The position numbers were made by a program, and so were the translations under genes. A stretch of DNA of 64,000 bases from Variovorax sp. MHTC-1 (GTDB taxonomy: Bacteria; Pseudomonadota; Gammaproteobacteria; Burkholderiales; Burkholderiaceae_C), in assembly GCF_003984645.1 (NCBI RefSeq), contig NZ_RWKI01000002.1, positions 124,001 to 188,000 on the forward strand. Reading direction: 5' to 3'. The first letter of the stretch is position 1, and every line of letters begins with the position of its first letter. This document shows, in pieces, positions 1 to 7,622 of this stretch. The notes under the pieces are model-generated. The model saw only the letters and a list, made by a program, of their open reading frames with translations, did not search any database and was not told the DNA's origin.

Positions 1-400
1 CCTCTCCTTCTTGCCCAAGCTGGGCATCGTGCCGGACCTGGGCTGCACCTGGTTCATCCCGCGCCTCGTCGGCCCGGCGCGCGCGATGGGCATGAGCCTG
101 CTCGACGAGCGGCTTACAGCGGAACGCGCGGCGCAGTGGGGCCTGATCTGGGCCTGCGTCGAAGACCATCTCCTGCTGCTCGAAGCGCGGCAAATCGCCG
201 AGCGCCTGGCGCGCCTGCCCGCGCATGCCGTGCTCGAGGCGCGCACGGCCTTCGAGGCCTCTGCGCGGCACACGCTGCCGGAGCAGCTGCATTACGAAAG
301 CGAGCGCCAGCGCGAACTGCTGAACCGGCCCGAATTCGGCGAAGGCGTGAGCGCTTTCCTGCAGAAACGTGCACCGGTCTTCGCGGGGCGAAAGTCATGA
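1..400 (+). CDS. enoyl-CoA hydratase/isomerase (PaaG-like), 3' part only
   Basis: The gene enters from the left edge, so only the C-terminal 132 or so residues are visible; reading starts at base 2. The segment has the crotonase-fold run KLGIVPDLGCTWFIPRLVG followed by RAMGMSLLDERLTAERAAQWGLIW, which is the pattern of PaaG-type ring-epoxide isomerases and related enoyl-CoA hydratases acting on CoA thioesters in the cytoplasm. The C-terminal trimerisation helix (LNRPEFGEGVSAFLQKRAPVFAGR) is intact. Its stop overlaps the start of the acyl-CoA dehydrogenase in an ATGA, so the two are translationally coupled. Whether the substrate is a fatty acyl or aryl-acetyl CoA cannot be told from this part. 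Confidence 0.85.
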   Translation, partial: LSFLPKLGIVPDLGCTWFIPRLVGPARAMGMSLLDERLTAERAAQWGLIWACVEDHLLLLEARQIAERLARLPAHAVLEARTAFEASARHTLPEQLHYESERQRELLNRPEFGEGVSAFLQKRAPVFAGRKS

Positions 401-1560
401 TCGAACGCACGCTCTTCGGCCCCGACCACGAGGCCTTCCGCGACAGCTTCCGCCGCTTCATGGACAAGGAGATCGCGCCCTTCCACGAGGCCTGGGAAGA
501 GCAGGGCTACGTTGCGCGCGAGGTCTGGAACAAGGCCGGCGCGAACGGCTTTCTCTGCATGGCACTGCCCGAGGAATATGGCGGCGCGGGCGCCGACCTG
601 CTCTATTCGGTGATCCAGTTCGAGGAGCTCTGGGCGCACGGCTTCACCGGCATCGGCTTCGGGCTGCACAGCGAGATCGTGGCGCCCTACCTCCTGCGCT
701 ACGGCACCGAGGCGCAGAAGAAGAACTACCTGCCGAAGCTCGCAAGCGGCGAGATGATCGGCGCCATTGCGATGAGCGAACCGGCCGCCGGCAGCGACCT
801 GCAGGCCGTGCGCACCACCGCGCTGAAGCAGCACGACGGCACCTACCTGATGAACGGCAGCAAGACCTTCATCACCAACGGCTGGCATGCCGACCTCGTG
901 ATCGTGGTCGCCAAGACCGATCCGGCAGGCGGGGCCAGGGGCACCAGCCTGTTCCTGGTGGAGCGCGGCATGCCAGGCTTCGAAAAAGGCCAGCGCCTCA
1001 AGAAGCTGGGCCTGAAGGCGCAGGACACCTCGGAGCTCTTCTTCAACGATGTGCGCCTCCCGGCCGAGGCGCTGCTCGGCGGCGCGGCGGAGGAGAACCG
1101 CGGCTTCGTGTGCCTGATGGAGCAGCTGCCGTGGGAGCGGCTGCAGATCGCGATCAGCGCGGTGGCCGCCGCGCAGGCCGCGATCGACCATACCGTGGCC
1201 TACGTGAAGGAGCGCAAGGTCTTCGGCCAGCCCGTGGCGGCCTACCAGAACACGCGCTATACGCTGGCCGAGCTGCAGACCGAGGTGCAGGTGGCACAGG
1301 TCTTCGTCGACAAATGCATCGAGCTGCTGATGCAGGACAAGCTCGACACCGCCACCGCGAGCATGGCCAAGTACTGGACCACCGACCTGCAGTGCAAGGT
1401 GATGGACGAGTGCGTGCAATTGCATGGCGGCTACGGCTACATGTGGGAGTACCCGGTGACGCGCGCCTACGCCGACGCGCGGGTGCAGCGCATCTATGGC
1501 GGCACCAACGAGATCATGAAAGAGGTGATCACGCGGGCGATGGGCTTGCCGGGGCGCTGA
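397..1560 (+). CDS. acyl-CoA dehydrogenase
   Basis: A 387-residue FAD-dependent acyl-CoA dehydrogenase of normal length, catalysing alpha,beta-dehydrogenation of an acyl-CoA and passing electrons to ETF. The FAD/substrate signature AMSEPAAGSDL and the C-terminal signature QLHGGYGYMWEYPVTRAYAD are both present. The position holding the catalytic Glu in medium-chain enzymes is Gly here (IYGGTNEI), while a Glu sits in PWERL at residue 247. That is the arrangement of long-chain and isovaleryl-CoA dehydrogenases, so Glu247 is the likely base. The ATG at 397 overlaps the preceding hydratase stop; an upstream extension of the same frame is only antisense or frame noise. Substrate chain length or branching is not decided by the sequence. 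Confidence 0.93.
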   Translation: MIERTLFGPDHEAFRDSFRRFMDKEIAPFHEAWEEQGYVAREVWNKAGANGFLCMALPEEYGGAGADLLYSVIQFEELWAHGFTGIGFGLHSEIVAPYLLRYGTEAQKKNYLPKLASGEMIGAIAMSEPAAGSDLQAVRTTALKQHDGTYLMNGSKTFITNGWHADLVIVVAKTDPAGGARGTSLFLVERGMPGFEKGQRLKKLGLKAQDTSELFFNDVRLPAEALLGGAAEENRGFVCLMEQLPWERLQIAISAVAAAQAAIDHTVAYVKERKVFGQPVAAYQNTRYTLAELQTEVQVAQVFVDKCIELLMQDKLDTATASMAKYWTTDLQCKVMDECVQLHGGYGYMWEYPVTRAYADARVQRIYGGTNEIMKEVITRAMGLPGR

Positions 1561-1570
1561 GGGGAAGCGC

Positions 1571-1599
1571 TTGTTTTGGTCCCAATCTGGGACTAAACT
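1571..1599 (+). promoter_or_regulatory. higBA promoter with palindromic operator
   Basis: TTGTTT (1571-1576) and TAAACT (1594-1599) are separated by 17 bp. The spacer contains the perfect inverted repeat GTCCCA-ATC-TGGGAC (1579-1593), extending to TTT/AAA at 1575-1577 and 1595-1597 with one mismatch. An operator between -35 and -10 is what is expected for autorepression by a HigA-type antitoxin. The predicted transcript start (about 1606) falls only a base or two before the higB ATG at 1608. The DNA pattern is seen directly; the regulatory role is inferred. Confidence 0.6.
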
Positions 1600-1607
1600 T
1601 CACCGCG

Positions 1608-1910
1608 ATGCGGATCATCTCGGTGAAGTACTTGAGGGACTTTTGGGTGCGCCACCCCGACTCGGAACAGCCGTTGAAGGCTTGGCATGAAGAGGCCAAG
1701 GCAGCAGTTTGGAAGACACCGCAGGACATCAAGGACCGCTATCGCAGCGCCAGCTTTGTTGGAAGCAACCGGGTCGTTTTCAACATCAAGGGCAACGAGT
1801 ACCGACTCATCGCTGCCATCGCCTACAGATACGAGGCCGTTTACCTCAAGTTCATCGGCACGCATTCGGAATATGACCGAGTCGATGCCCAAACTGTTGA
1901 AGTGGAGTAG
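1608..1910 (+). CDS. higB: HigB-type mRNA interferase toxin
   Basis: A 100-residue protein matching the HigB toxin family, RelE-like ribosome-dependent mRNases. The visible family pattern is LRDFWVRHPDSEQPLKAW, then RYRSASFVGSNRVVFNI, then YRLIAAIAYRYEAVYLKFIG and a final THSEYDRVDA. The gene precedes its antitoxin (toxin-first order, typical of higBA) with a 3-base gap. No Shine-Dalgarno sequence lies before the ATG, and the predicted promoter places the transcript start almost at the ATG. Base composition is visibly less GC-rich than the flanking genes, which fits horizontal acquisition. Activity is inferred from family membership. Confidence 0.88.
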   Translation: MRIISVKYLRDFWVRHPDSEQPLKAWHEEAKAAVWKTPQDIKDRYRSASFVGSNRVVFNIKGNEYRLIAAIAYRYEAVYLKFIGTHSEYDRVDAQTVEVE

Positions 1911-1913
1911 TTC

Positions 1914-2303
1914 ATGGACATCCGACCCATCCGAACCGAAGCTGACTACAAGGCTGCCCTGAAGGCGGTGTCGCCGTACTTCGATCAGGAGCCGGCGCCA
2001 GACACGGAAGACGCCGATCGCTTCGAAGTGCTGCTGGCATTGATCCAGGCCTACGAATCGAAAAATCACCCGATCGACCCGCCGGATGCGATCGAGGCGA
2101 TCAAGTTTCGAATGGAGCAGCAGGGCCTCTCGGCGAAGGATCTCGAACCTTTTATCGGGCAGTTGAATCGCGTGTATGAAGTCCTCAATCACAAACGTCC
2201 CCTGACCTTGAGGATGATTCGTCGAATCCACAAGGGGCTCGGCATTCCAGCTGAGGTATTGATCCAGACCGAGAACGACGACAAGTTCTCGCTTGCCGCA
2301 TAG
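1914..2303 (+). CDS. higA: HigA-type antitoxin, HTH transcriptional repressor
   Basis: A 129-residue antitoxin of the HigA (COG5499-like) family. The N-terminal half (TEADYKAALKAVSPYFDQEP, then a helical DRFEVLLALIQAYESKNHPI) is the long antitoxin extension typical of toxin-first higBA loci. The second half is a Xre-type helix-turn-helix with AIKFRMEQQGLSAKDLEPFIG and RPLTLRMIRRIHKGLGIPAEVL. It should neutralise HigB and bind the palindrome at 1579-1593. The stop TAG overlaps the AGGAG ribosome-binding site of the next gene, but pfp is probably an independent function that simply flanks the module. Confidence 0.88.
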   Translation: MDIRPIRTEADYKAALKAVSPYFDQEPAPDTEDADRFEVLLALIQAYESKNHPIDPPDAIEAIKFRMEQQGLSAKDLEPFIGQLNRVYEVLNHKRPLTLRMIRRIHKGLGIPAEVLIQTENDDKFSLAA

Positions 2304-2314
2304 GAGCCCGCGTC

Positions 2315-3571
2315 ATGCCCACCAATGCCTTCTACGCCCAGTCCGGCGGCGTCACTTCGGTCATCAACGCCTCGGCCTGCGGCGTGATCGAAACGGCGCG
2401 CCGGCACGCCGACCGCATCGGCACCGTCTACGCCGGCCGCAACGGCATCCTCGGTGCGCTCGCCGAGGAGCTGATCGACACCAGCCTGGAGTCGGCCGAA
2501 GCGATCGCGGCGCTGCGCTCCACGCCAGCGGGTGCCTTCGGCTCCTGCCGCTACAAGCTCAAGTCGCTGGAGAAGAACCGGCGCGAATACGAGCGCCTGA
2601 TCGAGGTCTTCAAGGCGCACGGCATCGGCTACTTCTTCTACAACGGCGGCGGCGACTCGGCCGACACCTGCTTCAAGGTGAGCCAGCTGTCGCAGTCGCT
2701 CGGCTATCCGCTGCAGGCGATCCACGTGCCCAAGACCATCGACAACGATCTGCCGCTCACCGACTGCTGCCCGGGCTTCGGCTCGGTCGCGAAGTACGTG
2801 GCGGTGTCCACGCTGGAGGCCTCGCTGGACGTGCGTTCGATGGCCGCCACCTCCACCAAGGTGTTCGTGCTCGAGGTGATGGGGCGGCATGCGGGCTGGA
2901 TCGCGGCGGCCGGCGGCCTGGCCGCGGACCACGGCATTCCGGTCGTGATCCTGTTCCCCGAGATTCCCTTCGACCAGCCGGCCTTCCTGGCGCGCGTCGA
3001 TGCGCTGGTCAAGCACCATGGCTACTGCACGGTGGTGGTGTCTGAAGGCTGCCATCACCCCGACGGCACCTTCCTCGCCGAGCAGGGCACGAAGGACGCT
3101 TTCGGCCATGCGCAGCTCGGCGGCGCGGCACCTGTGGTGGCGCAGATGGTCAAGGAGGCGCTGGACTACAAGTTCCACTGGGCGGTGGCCGACTACCTGC
3201 AGCGCTCGGCGCGCCACATCGCCTCGGCCACCGACGTGCGGCAGGCCTACGAGCTCGGACAGCGCGCGGTCGAGCTCGCACTCGAAGGCAAGAACTCGGT
3301 GATGCCGACGATCGATCGGACCTCCGACTCGCCCTACGCCTGGCGCATCGGGAGCGCGCCGCTCGACCAGGTGGCCAACGCCGAGAAGTTCATGCCGCGC
3401 GACTACATCTCCGCCGACGGCTATGGCATCACCGACAAGTGCCGCGCCTACCTGCTGCCGCTGATCCAGGGCGAGGACTATCCGAGCTACCGCGACGGGC
3501 TGCCGGTCTACGTGACGCTGCAGAACCACGTGGTGCCCAAGAAGCTTGCGCCCTTCGAGATCGCCAAATGA
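2315..3571 (+). CDS. pfp: 6-phosphofructokinase, probably PPi-dependent
   Basis: A 418-residue phosphofructokinase of the group A family, interconverting fructose 6-phosphate and fructose 1,6-bisphosphate in the cytoplasm. The catalytic motif PKTIDND is at residues 139-145 (D143 as the likely base). The phosphoryl-donor loop reads NGGGDSADT (110-118), close to the GGNDSxDT loop of pyrophosphate-using enzymes and unlike the GGDGS loop of ATP enzymes. MGRHAGWIA, the substrate-binding segment, is also present. A strong AGGAG lies 8 bases before the ATG. PPi dependence, and hence a reversible step, is inferred from the loop and not proven. A one-gene glycolytic entry point is common in Burkholderiales. 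Confidence 0.9.
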   Translation: MPTNAFYAQSGGVTSVINASACGVIETARRHADRIGTVYAGRNGILGALAEELIDTSLESAEAIAALRSTPAGAFGSCRYKLKSLEKNRREYERLIEVFKAHGIGYFFYNGGGDSADTCFKVSQLSQSLGYPLQAIHVPKTIDNDLPLTDCCPGFGSVAKYVAVSTLEASLDVRSMAATSTKVFVLEVMGRHAGWIAAAGGLAADHGIPVVILFPEIPFDQPAFLARVDALVKHHGYCTVVVSEGCHHPDGTFLAEQGTKDAFGHAQLGGAAPVVAQMVKEALDYKFHWAVADYLQRSARHIASATDVRQAYELGQRAVELALEGKNSVMPTIDRTSDSPYAWRIGSAPLDQVANAEKFMPRDYISADGYGITDKCRAYLLPLIQGEDYPSYRDGLPVYVTLQNHVVPKKLAPFEIAK

Positions 3572-3828
3572 AGACAGCAGTTGCACGGCTCGAGCCTTCG
3601 CGTTGCCCGCTGTGCGGCGAGGCGAACCGCTGTGCGATGGAGATCGAGCGCGAGACCGGGCGGGCGCAGCCGCCCTGCTGGTGCATGCAGGCCGACTTCG
3701 ACCGCGCCGTGCTCGCGCGCGTCCCTGCAGAGATGCGCGGCCTCGCCTGCATCTGCGCGCGCTGCGCTACTGCTGCTGTTGTTGCGACTGCTGCCGATCC
3801 TGCTCCTGCGCCGGCGGTTCAGGATTGA
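3568..3828 (+). CDS. small cysteine-rich CWC-family protein
   Basis: An 86-residue protein with the Cys pattern of the bacterial cysteine-rich CWC family: CPLCGEANRC near the N-terminus, then PPCWCMQADF, then ACICARC. Two or more metal-binding Cys clusters are likely; the function of the family is not known. The ATG overlaps the pfp stop (ATGA), so it is translationally coupled to pfp. The Ala/Pro-rich last 20 residues are encoded antisense to the Gln-rich end of the convergent metallopeptidase gene, and the two reading frames overlap by 62 bp. The tail therefore probably carries no conserved function. Confidence 0.75.
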   Translation: MKTAVARLEPSRCPLCGEANRCAMEIERETGRAQPPCWCMQADFDRAVLARVPAEMRGLACICARCATAAVVATAADPAPAPAVQD

Positions 3829-5053
3829 CGGCCGCCGGCGGCTGCCGGTTGCGCTCCCGCTGCTCTGCGATCAGCGCGTGGATGAACTGCAGCTTGCCCA
3901 CGGCCGCATGCGGCAGCACGAAGGGGTAGTAGTCGGGCTGGCCCATGCTGCGCGACAGCTCGTTGAGCACATTGGTGAGGCGCAACCAGCCGTTGAGGAA
4001 GTCCAGGAAATTGGCCGCCCCCGGATGTTCGGGCTGCCAGAGATCCGAGAGCTCGAACAGGTCGCTCGTGAGTTCGACGTTCTGCGCGTCGACGCCGAAG
4101 CTCTTCGCCGTGTCCGCCGTGTCGGCCATGTGCAGATAGTGAGCCCAGGTTTCCGCCCAGTCCTCCCACGGATGCGCGCTCGCGTAGCTCGTGACGTAGC
4201 GGTTCGCCCAGTCGGGCGGCGGGCCGGCCTCGTAGTGGTTGCGCAGCGCCGTCGCGTAGTCGGCGCGCTCGTCGCCGAAGAGCTCGCGGAAGCTCTCGAG
4301 CCACGGCGTCGGGAAGACCAGCAGATCCCAGTAGTAGTGGCCGATCTCGTGGCGGAAGTGGCCGACCAGGGTGCGATAGGGCTCGCGCATCTCGGCGCGG
4401 ATGCGCTCGCGCACCGCGTCTTCCGCCTCTTCGGCGTTGAGCGTGATCACGCCCATTTCGTGGCCGGTCATCACGTGGGGGCCGCCCGGCATGTTGCCGA
4501 GAAAGTCGAAGGCCAGTCCGTGCCCCGGATCGCTCAGGCGCGTGACGACCGGCAGGCCCAGCGCCAGCAGCTGCGAGATCAGCCGGCGCTTGGCCAGCTC
4601 GAGCTTGCGCCACAGCTCGCCGTTGCTCTCGATCGACAGGTCGGGGATGGTGCGCGTGACGCTGCATGAGAGGCAAAGACCCGGCACCAGGCCGTCGGTA
4701 TTGAAGGCCGGGTCGTCGCCCTCGCGCGGCGCCGGCACCATCCAGTTGCAGGCCGCCGGAGTCATCAGGTTGTCGCAGCGGCGATAAGCCTTGCCCTTCG
4801 CATCGCCGAAGAGGGTGAAAGTATCGGGCTCGGCGCCGTCGAAGGTCGCGGGTGCGAGCGGCACCACGCCGAGGCTTTCGATCACGTAGCCGAGCGGCGT
4901 ACGGCAGGCCAGGCACTGGCTGTTGCGCAGGAACACGGGGCGGCCGCACTGGCACTGGTAGGCGCGGGTGACGGTCGGCGCCTGGAGTTCGGCCGCGAGC
5001 GAGGGCGAGGCTTCGACTGCGGGGACGCCGTCATCGGGTGTGGAGGGTTCCAT
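3767..5053 (-). CDS. zinc-ribbon putative metallopeptidase (Peptidase_Mx-like)
   Basis: A 428-residue protein. Residues 32-57 form a zinc ribbon (YQCQCGRP followed by CLACRTP) and a second Cys cluster occurs at LCLSC. A zincin motif RHEIGHYYW places the metal-binding histidines at H235 and H239 with E236 as base, followed by a conserved acidic region with WAETWAHYLH. This combination matches the putative zinc-binding metallopeptidase family. The protein has no signal peptide and its substrate is unknown. It ends in a Gln-rich tail (QEQDRQQSQQQQQ). The start at 5053 is chosen because the Zn ribbon begins about 30 residues later; the much longer upstream open frame is antisense to the MFS gene. 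Confidence 0.82.
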   Translation of the reverse strand: MEPSTPDDGVPAVEASPSLAAELQAPTVTRAYQCQCGRPVFLRNSQCLACRTPLGYVIESLGVVPLAPATFDGAEPDTFTLFGDAKGKAYRRCDNLMTPAACNWMVPAPREGDDPAFNTDGLVPGLCLSCSVTRTIPDLSIESNGELWRKLELAKRRLISQLLALGLPVVTRLSDPGHGLAFDFLGNMPGGPHVMTGHEMGVITLNAEEAEDAVRERIRAEMREPYRTLVGHFRHEIGHYYWDLLVFPTPWLESFRELFGDERADYATALRNHYEAGPPPDWANRYVTSYASAHPWEDWAETWAHYLHMADTADTAKSFGVDAQNVELTSDLFELSDLWQPEHPGAANFLDFLNGWLRLTNVLNELSRSMGQPDYYPFVLPHAAVGKLQFIHALIAEQRERNRQPPAAVNPEPPAQEQDRQQSQQQQQ

Positions 5054-5176
5054 GGCTCTCTGTTGTTTTCGACTTCGGGCGGGCAGCCGAGCCATTGTGA
5101 AGGGTCGCTCGCGCGCAAGACGGGCGCTCAAACACCGATATCCTTGTAGGACGGCCCGAACAGGCCACCGACCTCG

Positions 5177-6619
5177 ATGACCTCGACGCTCCCGCCGCAA
5201 TCCCTCAGCAGCCGCTACGGCGCCCGCTACCGCTGGCTTCTGCTCTTTTCCGTGATGGTGGGCGTCATGGCCTCGATCATGTCCTCGACCATCGTCAACG
5301 TGGCGATCCCGGGCATGAGCCACCACTTCGCGCTGGGGCAGGAACGCGCGCAGTGGGTCAGCTCGGGCTTCATGGTAGCGATGACGGTGTCGATGCTGAC
5401 CACGCCCTGGCTCCTCGCACGCTACGGCTATCGCCGCACCTATGTCGGCACCATGGTGCTGCTGCTCGCAGGCGGCGTCGCGGGCGGGCTGGCCAATCAG
5501 TTCCCGCTGGTGCTGGCCGCGCGCGTCGCCGAAGGCCTCGCAGCCGGCGTGGTGCAGCCGATCCCGGCCATCATCATCCTGCGCGCCTTCGAGCCTCACG
5601 AACAGGGCCGCGCGAGCGGCATCTTCGGCATGGGCGTGGTGCTGGCGCCGGCCATCGGCCCCAGCATCGGCGGCGTGCTGGTCGACCTGTTCGGCTGGCG
5701 CTCGATCTTCTTCATGGTGGTGCCCTTCTGCATCGCCTCGATCTGGCTGGCCTACAAGTTCGTGCCGACCACGGCGCCCGGCGGCGTGGCGGCGGCGCGC
5801 AGCGGCGGGCTCGATTGGCGCGGGCTCGCACTGGGCACCGCCGGCACCCTGTGCCTGTTGAACGGCCTGGTCGAGCTGCGCGGCGATGCGCCGCTGAAGG
5901 CCGCGGCGCTGCTCGTCGGCGCGATCGTGGCCTTCGGCGCCTTCATCGGCTGGCAGAAGCGGCTCGCGGCCGCGGGCGGCTCGCCGCTGATGAACCTGGC
6001 GCTGTTCCAGTACCGGCAGTTCGCGATGGGCAGCGTGGTCGCCTTCATCTACGGCACGGCGCTGTTCGGTTCGACCTACCTGCTGCCGGTCTACATGCAG
6101 GTCGGGCTGCACCTGTCGGCGTCGCACGTCGGCACCATCCTGCTGCCGGCCGGCATCGTGCTCGCCTTCACCATCGCCGTCGTCGGGCGCCTCGCCGATC
6201 GTCAGCCGACCTGGCTGCTGGTGAGCATCGGGCTCGCGCTGCTGGCCGCTTCCTTCGCGCTGATGCTGGTGCTGCGGCTCGACAGCGCGCTCTGGCTGCT
6301 GGTGGCCTTCGCGATCATCGGCCGCGTCGGGCTGGGCTTCATCCTGCCTTCGCTCAACCTTGGCTCGATGCGCCCGCTCGCCAAGCCGCTGATTCCGCAG
6401 GGCGCGAGCGCGATCAACTTCCTGCGCATGCTGGGCGGCGCCGCCGGCGTGAGCCTGTGCGCGATCGTGCTCGAGTGGCGGCTGGCCGCGCATGGCGATT
6501 CGCTGGTCAACCCGGCCACTAGCCCGGCGCGGCTGGCGGCCTTCGACGAAGTGTTCGCGATGCTGGCCGGCCTGTGCGCGCTGGCGATCTGCGCGGCCTG
6601 GCAATTGCGCGAAAAATAG
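5177..6619 (+). CDS. MFS multidrug exporter, DHA2 (EmrB/QacA) type
   Basis: A 480-residue inner-membrane transporter with about 14 hydrophobic segments, the number typical of the DHA2 drug:H+ antiporter family. The first helix carries SIMSSTIVNVAIP, the EmrB equivalent of the D1 motif. ARYGYRRTY resembles motif A, and GIFGMGVVLAPAIGPSIGG is motif C of antiporters. No TetR- or MarR-type regulator or membrane-fusion partner lies beside it, so the substrate is unknown. It is divergent from the metallopeptidase gene across 123 bp. The stop TAG is also the first triplet of dispersed repeat copy 6617-6712. Confidence 0.88.
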   Translation: MTSTLPPQSLSSRYGARYRWLLLFSVMVGVMASIMSSTIVNVAIPGMSHHFALGQERAQWVSSGFMVAMTVSMLTTPWLLARYGYRRTYVGTMVLLLAGGVAGGLANQFPLVLAARVAEGLAAGVVQPIPAIIILRAFEPHEQGRASGIFGMGVVLAPAIGPSIGGVLVDLFGWRSIFFMVVPFCIASIWLAYKFVPTTAPGGVAAARSGGLDWRGLALGTAGTLCLLNGLVELRGDAPLKAAALLVGAIVAFGAFIGWQKRLAAAGGSPLMNLALFQYRQFAMGSVVAFIYGTALFGSTYLLPVYMQVGLHLSASHVGTILLPAGIVLAFTIAVVGRLADRQPTWLLVSIGLALLAASFALMLVLRLDSALWLLVAFAIIGRVGLGFILPSLNLGSMRPLAKPLIPQGASAINFLRMLGGAAGVSLCAIVLEWRLAAHGDSLVNPATSPARLAAFDEVFAMLAGLCALAICAAWQLREK

Positions 6620-6712
6620 CTCTCCCCCAGGCTTCGCGCACTTCGTGTCGCTACGCCAACCCCCTCACCGGGGGCAACACCAGCGACCCGGCAAGCCGGT
6701 CCCGCGGTGTTC
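6617..6712 (+). repeat. 3'-end dispersed repeat, copy A
   Basis: The element begins with the MFS stop codon: TAGCTCTCCCCCAGGCTTCG, then GCACTTCGTGTCG. It contains two hairpins, CCCCC-TCACC-GGGGG and CCGGC-AA-GCCGG; the second is enclosed by an outer AACACC/GGTGTT stem. Copies of the same modules occur at 10996-11061, 23586-23673, 36038-36101, 50996-51095 and 52464-52564, always starting at a gene's stop codon. There is no U-tract, so it is not a classical terminator. Confidence 0.8.
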
Positions 6713-6770
6713 CTGGAATGTGCTCGACGCCGTGGGCGGAATGAGCAACGCACTGCAGTCTAATAAGGAC

Positions 6771-7535
6771 ATGTGCCAACTGCTCGGAATGAACTGCAAC
6801 ACGCCGACCGACGTGACATTCAGCTTCACGGGCTTCGCGCAGCGCGGCGGGCGCACCGACCACCATGCCGACGGCTGGGGCATCGCCTTCTTCGAGGACC
6901 GCGGCCTCAGGCATTTCGTCGATCACCAGCCGGCCTGCGAGTCGCCGGTGGCCGAGCTGATCCGGCGCTATCCGATCCAGAGCCGCAACGTCATCGCACA
7001 CATCCGCAAGGCCACGCAGGGCGCGGTGAACCTGCAGAACTGCCACCCCTTCGTACGCGAGCTGTGGGGCCGCTACTGGGTGTTCGCGCATAACGGCGAC
7101 CTGAAGGACTTCAGGCCGCGGCTGCACGGCAACTTTCATCCCGTCGGCAACACCGACAGCGAGCACGCCTTCTGCTGGATCATGCAGGAGATGGCCAAGT
7201 CGCATGCCGGCGTGCCGAGCATCGAGGAGCTGACGCTCACGCTGCGCGAGCTGGCGCCGCGCTTCGCGCGCCACGGCACCTTCAATTTCATGTTGTCGAA
7301 CGGGCAGGCGCTCTGGTCGCACGCCTCGACCCACCTCTGGTACATCGAACGGCGCCACCCGTTCGTGACGGCGGAGCTCTCGGACGAAGACCTGAGCATC
7401 GACTTCGCGCAGCACACCACGCCGAACGACCGCGTCGCGGTGGTGGTGACGTCACCGCTCACCACCAACGAGACCTGGACCGCCTTCGCGCCCAACGAGC
7501 TCTCGGTGTTTGTCGACGGCCGGCGCGCCGGCTGA
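6771..7535 (+). CDS. class II glutamine amidotransferase (YafJ-like)
   Basis: A 254-residue N-terminal-nucleophile amidotransferase domain standing alone. The start is fixed by chemistry: removal of Met from MCQLLGMNC exposes Cys2 as the nucleophile. AAGGA lies 3 bases before this ATG, while the in-frame ATG at 6741 would block Cys2. Conserved class II blocks follow: GGRTDHHADGWGIAFFED, VIAHIRKATQG, FAHNGDL and GNTDSEHAF. The protein is cytoplasmic and the ammonia acceptor is unknown, as for other YafJ/EgtC-like proteins. It is followed by a siderophore receptor, but no ergothioneine genes are nearby to suggest an EgtC role. Confidence 0.88.
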   Translation: MCQLLGMNCNTPTDVTFSFTGFAQRGGRTDHHADGWGIAFFEDRGLRHFVDHQPACESPVAELIRRYPIQSRNVIAHIRKATQGAVNLQNCHPFVRELWGRYWVFAHNGDLKDFRPRLHGNFHPVGNTDSEHAFCWIMQEMAKSHAGVPSIEELTLTLRELAPRFARHGTFNFMLSNGQALWSHASTHLWYIERRHPFVTAELSDEDLSIDFAQHTTPNDRVAVVVTSPLTTNETWTAFAPNELSVFVDGRRAG

Positions 7536-7566
7536 CCGCGAACGCCGCGCGGAAAGCGGCCCGATA

Positions 7567-7600
7567 TATGCATACGCATAGATAATAACGGTTCTCATTT
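7567..7600 (+). promoter_or_regulatory. probable Fur box upstream of siderophore receptor
   Basis: GATAATAACGGTTCTCATTT at 7581-7600 resembles a Fur site (GATAAT half plus TTCTCATT half), and a TATGC-ATAC-GCATA inverted repeat lies just upstream (7567-7580). The site is 23-42 bp before the receptor ATG. AT-rich sequence of this kind stands out against the GC-rich surroundings. Iron repression by the Fur protein encoded at 23144-23563 is an inference. Confidence 0.6.
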
Positions 7601-7622
7601 GCACCTTTATTCTCAATACGTC

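Noticed and set aside
5054..6604. Upstream extension of the metallopeptidase frame antisense to the MFS gene
   Set aside because: The sequence is Arg/Gln/Ala-rich noise; the zinc ribbon begins soon after the ATG at 5053.
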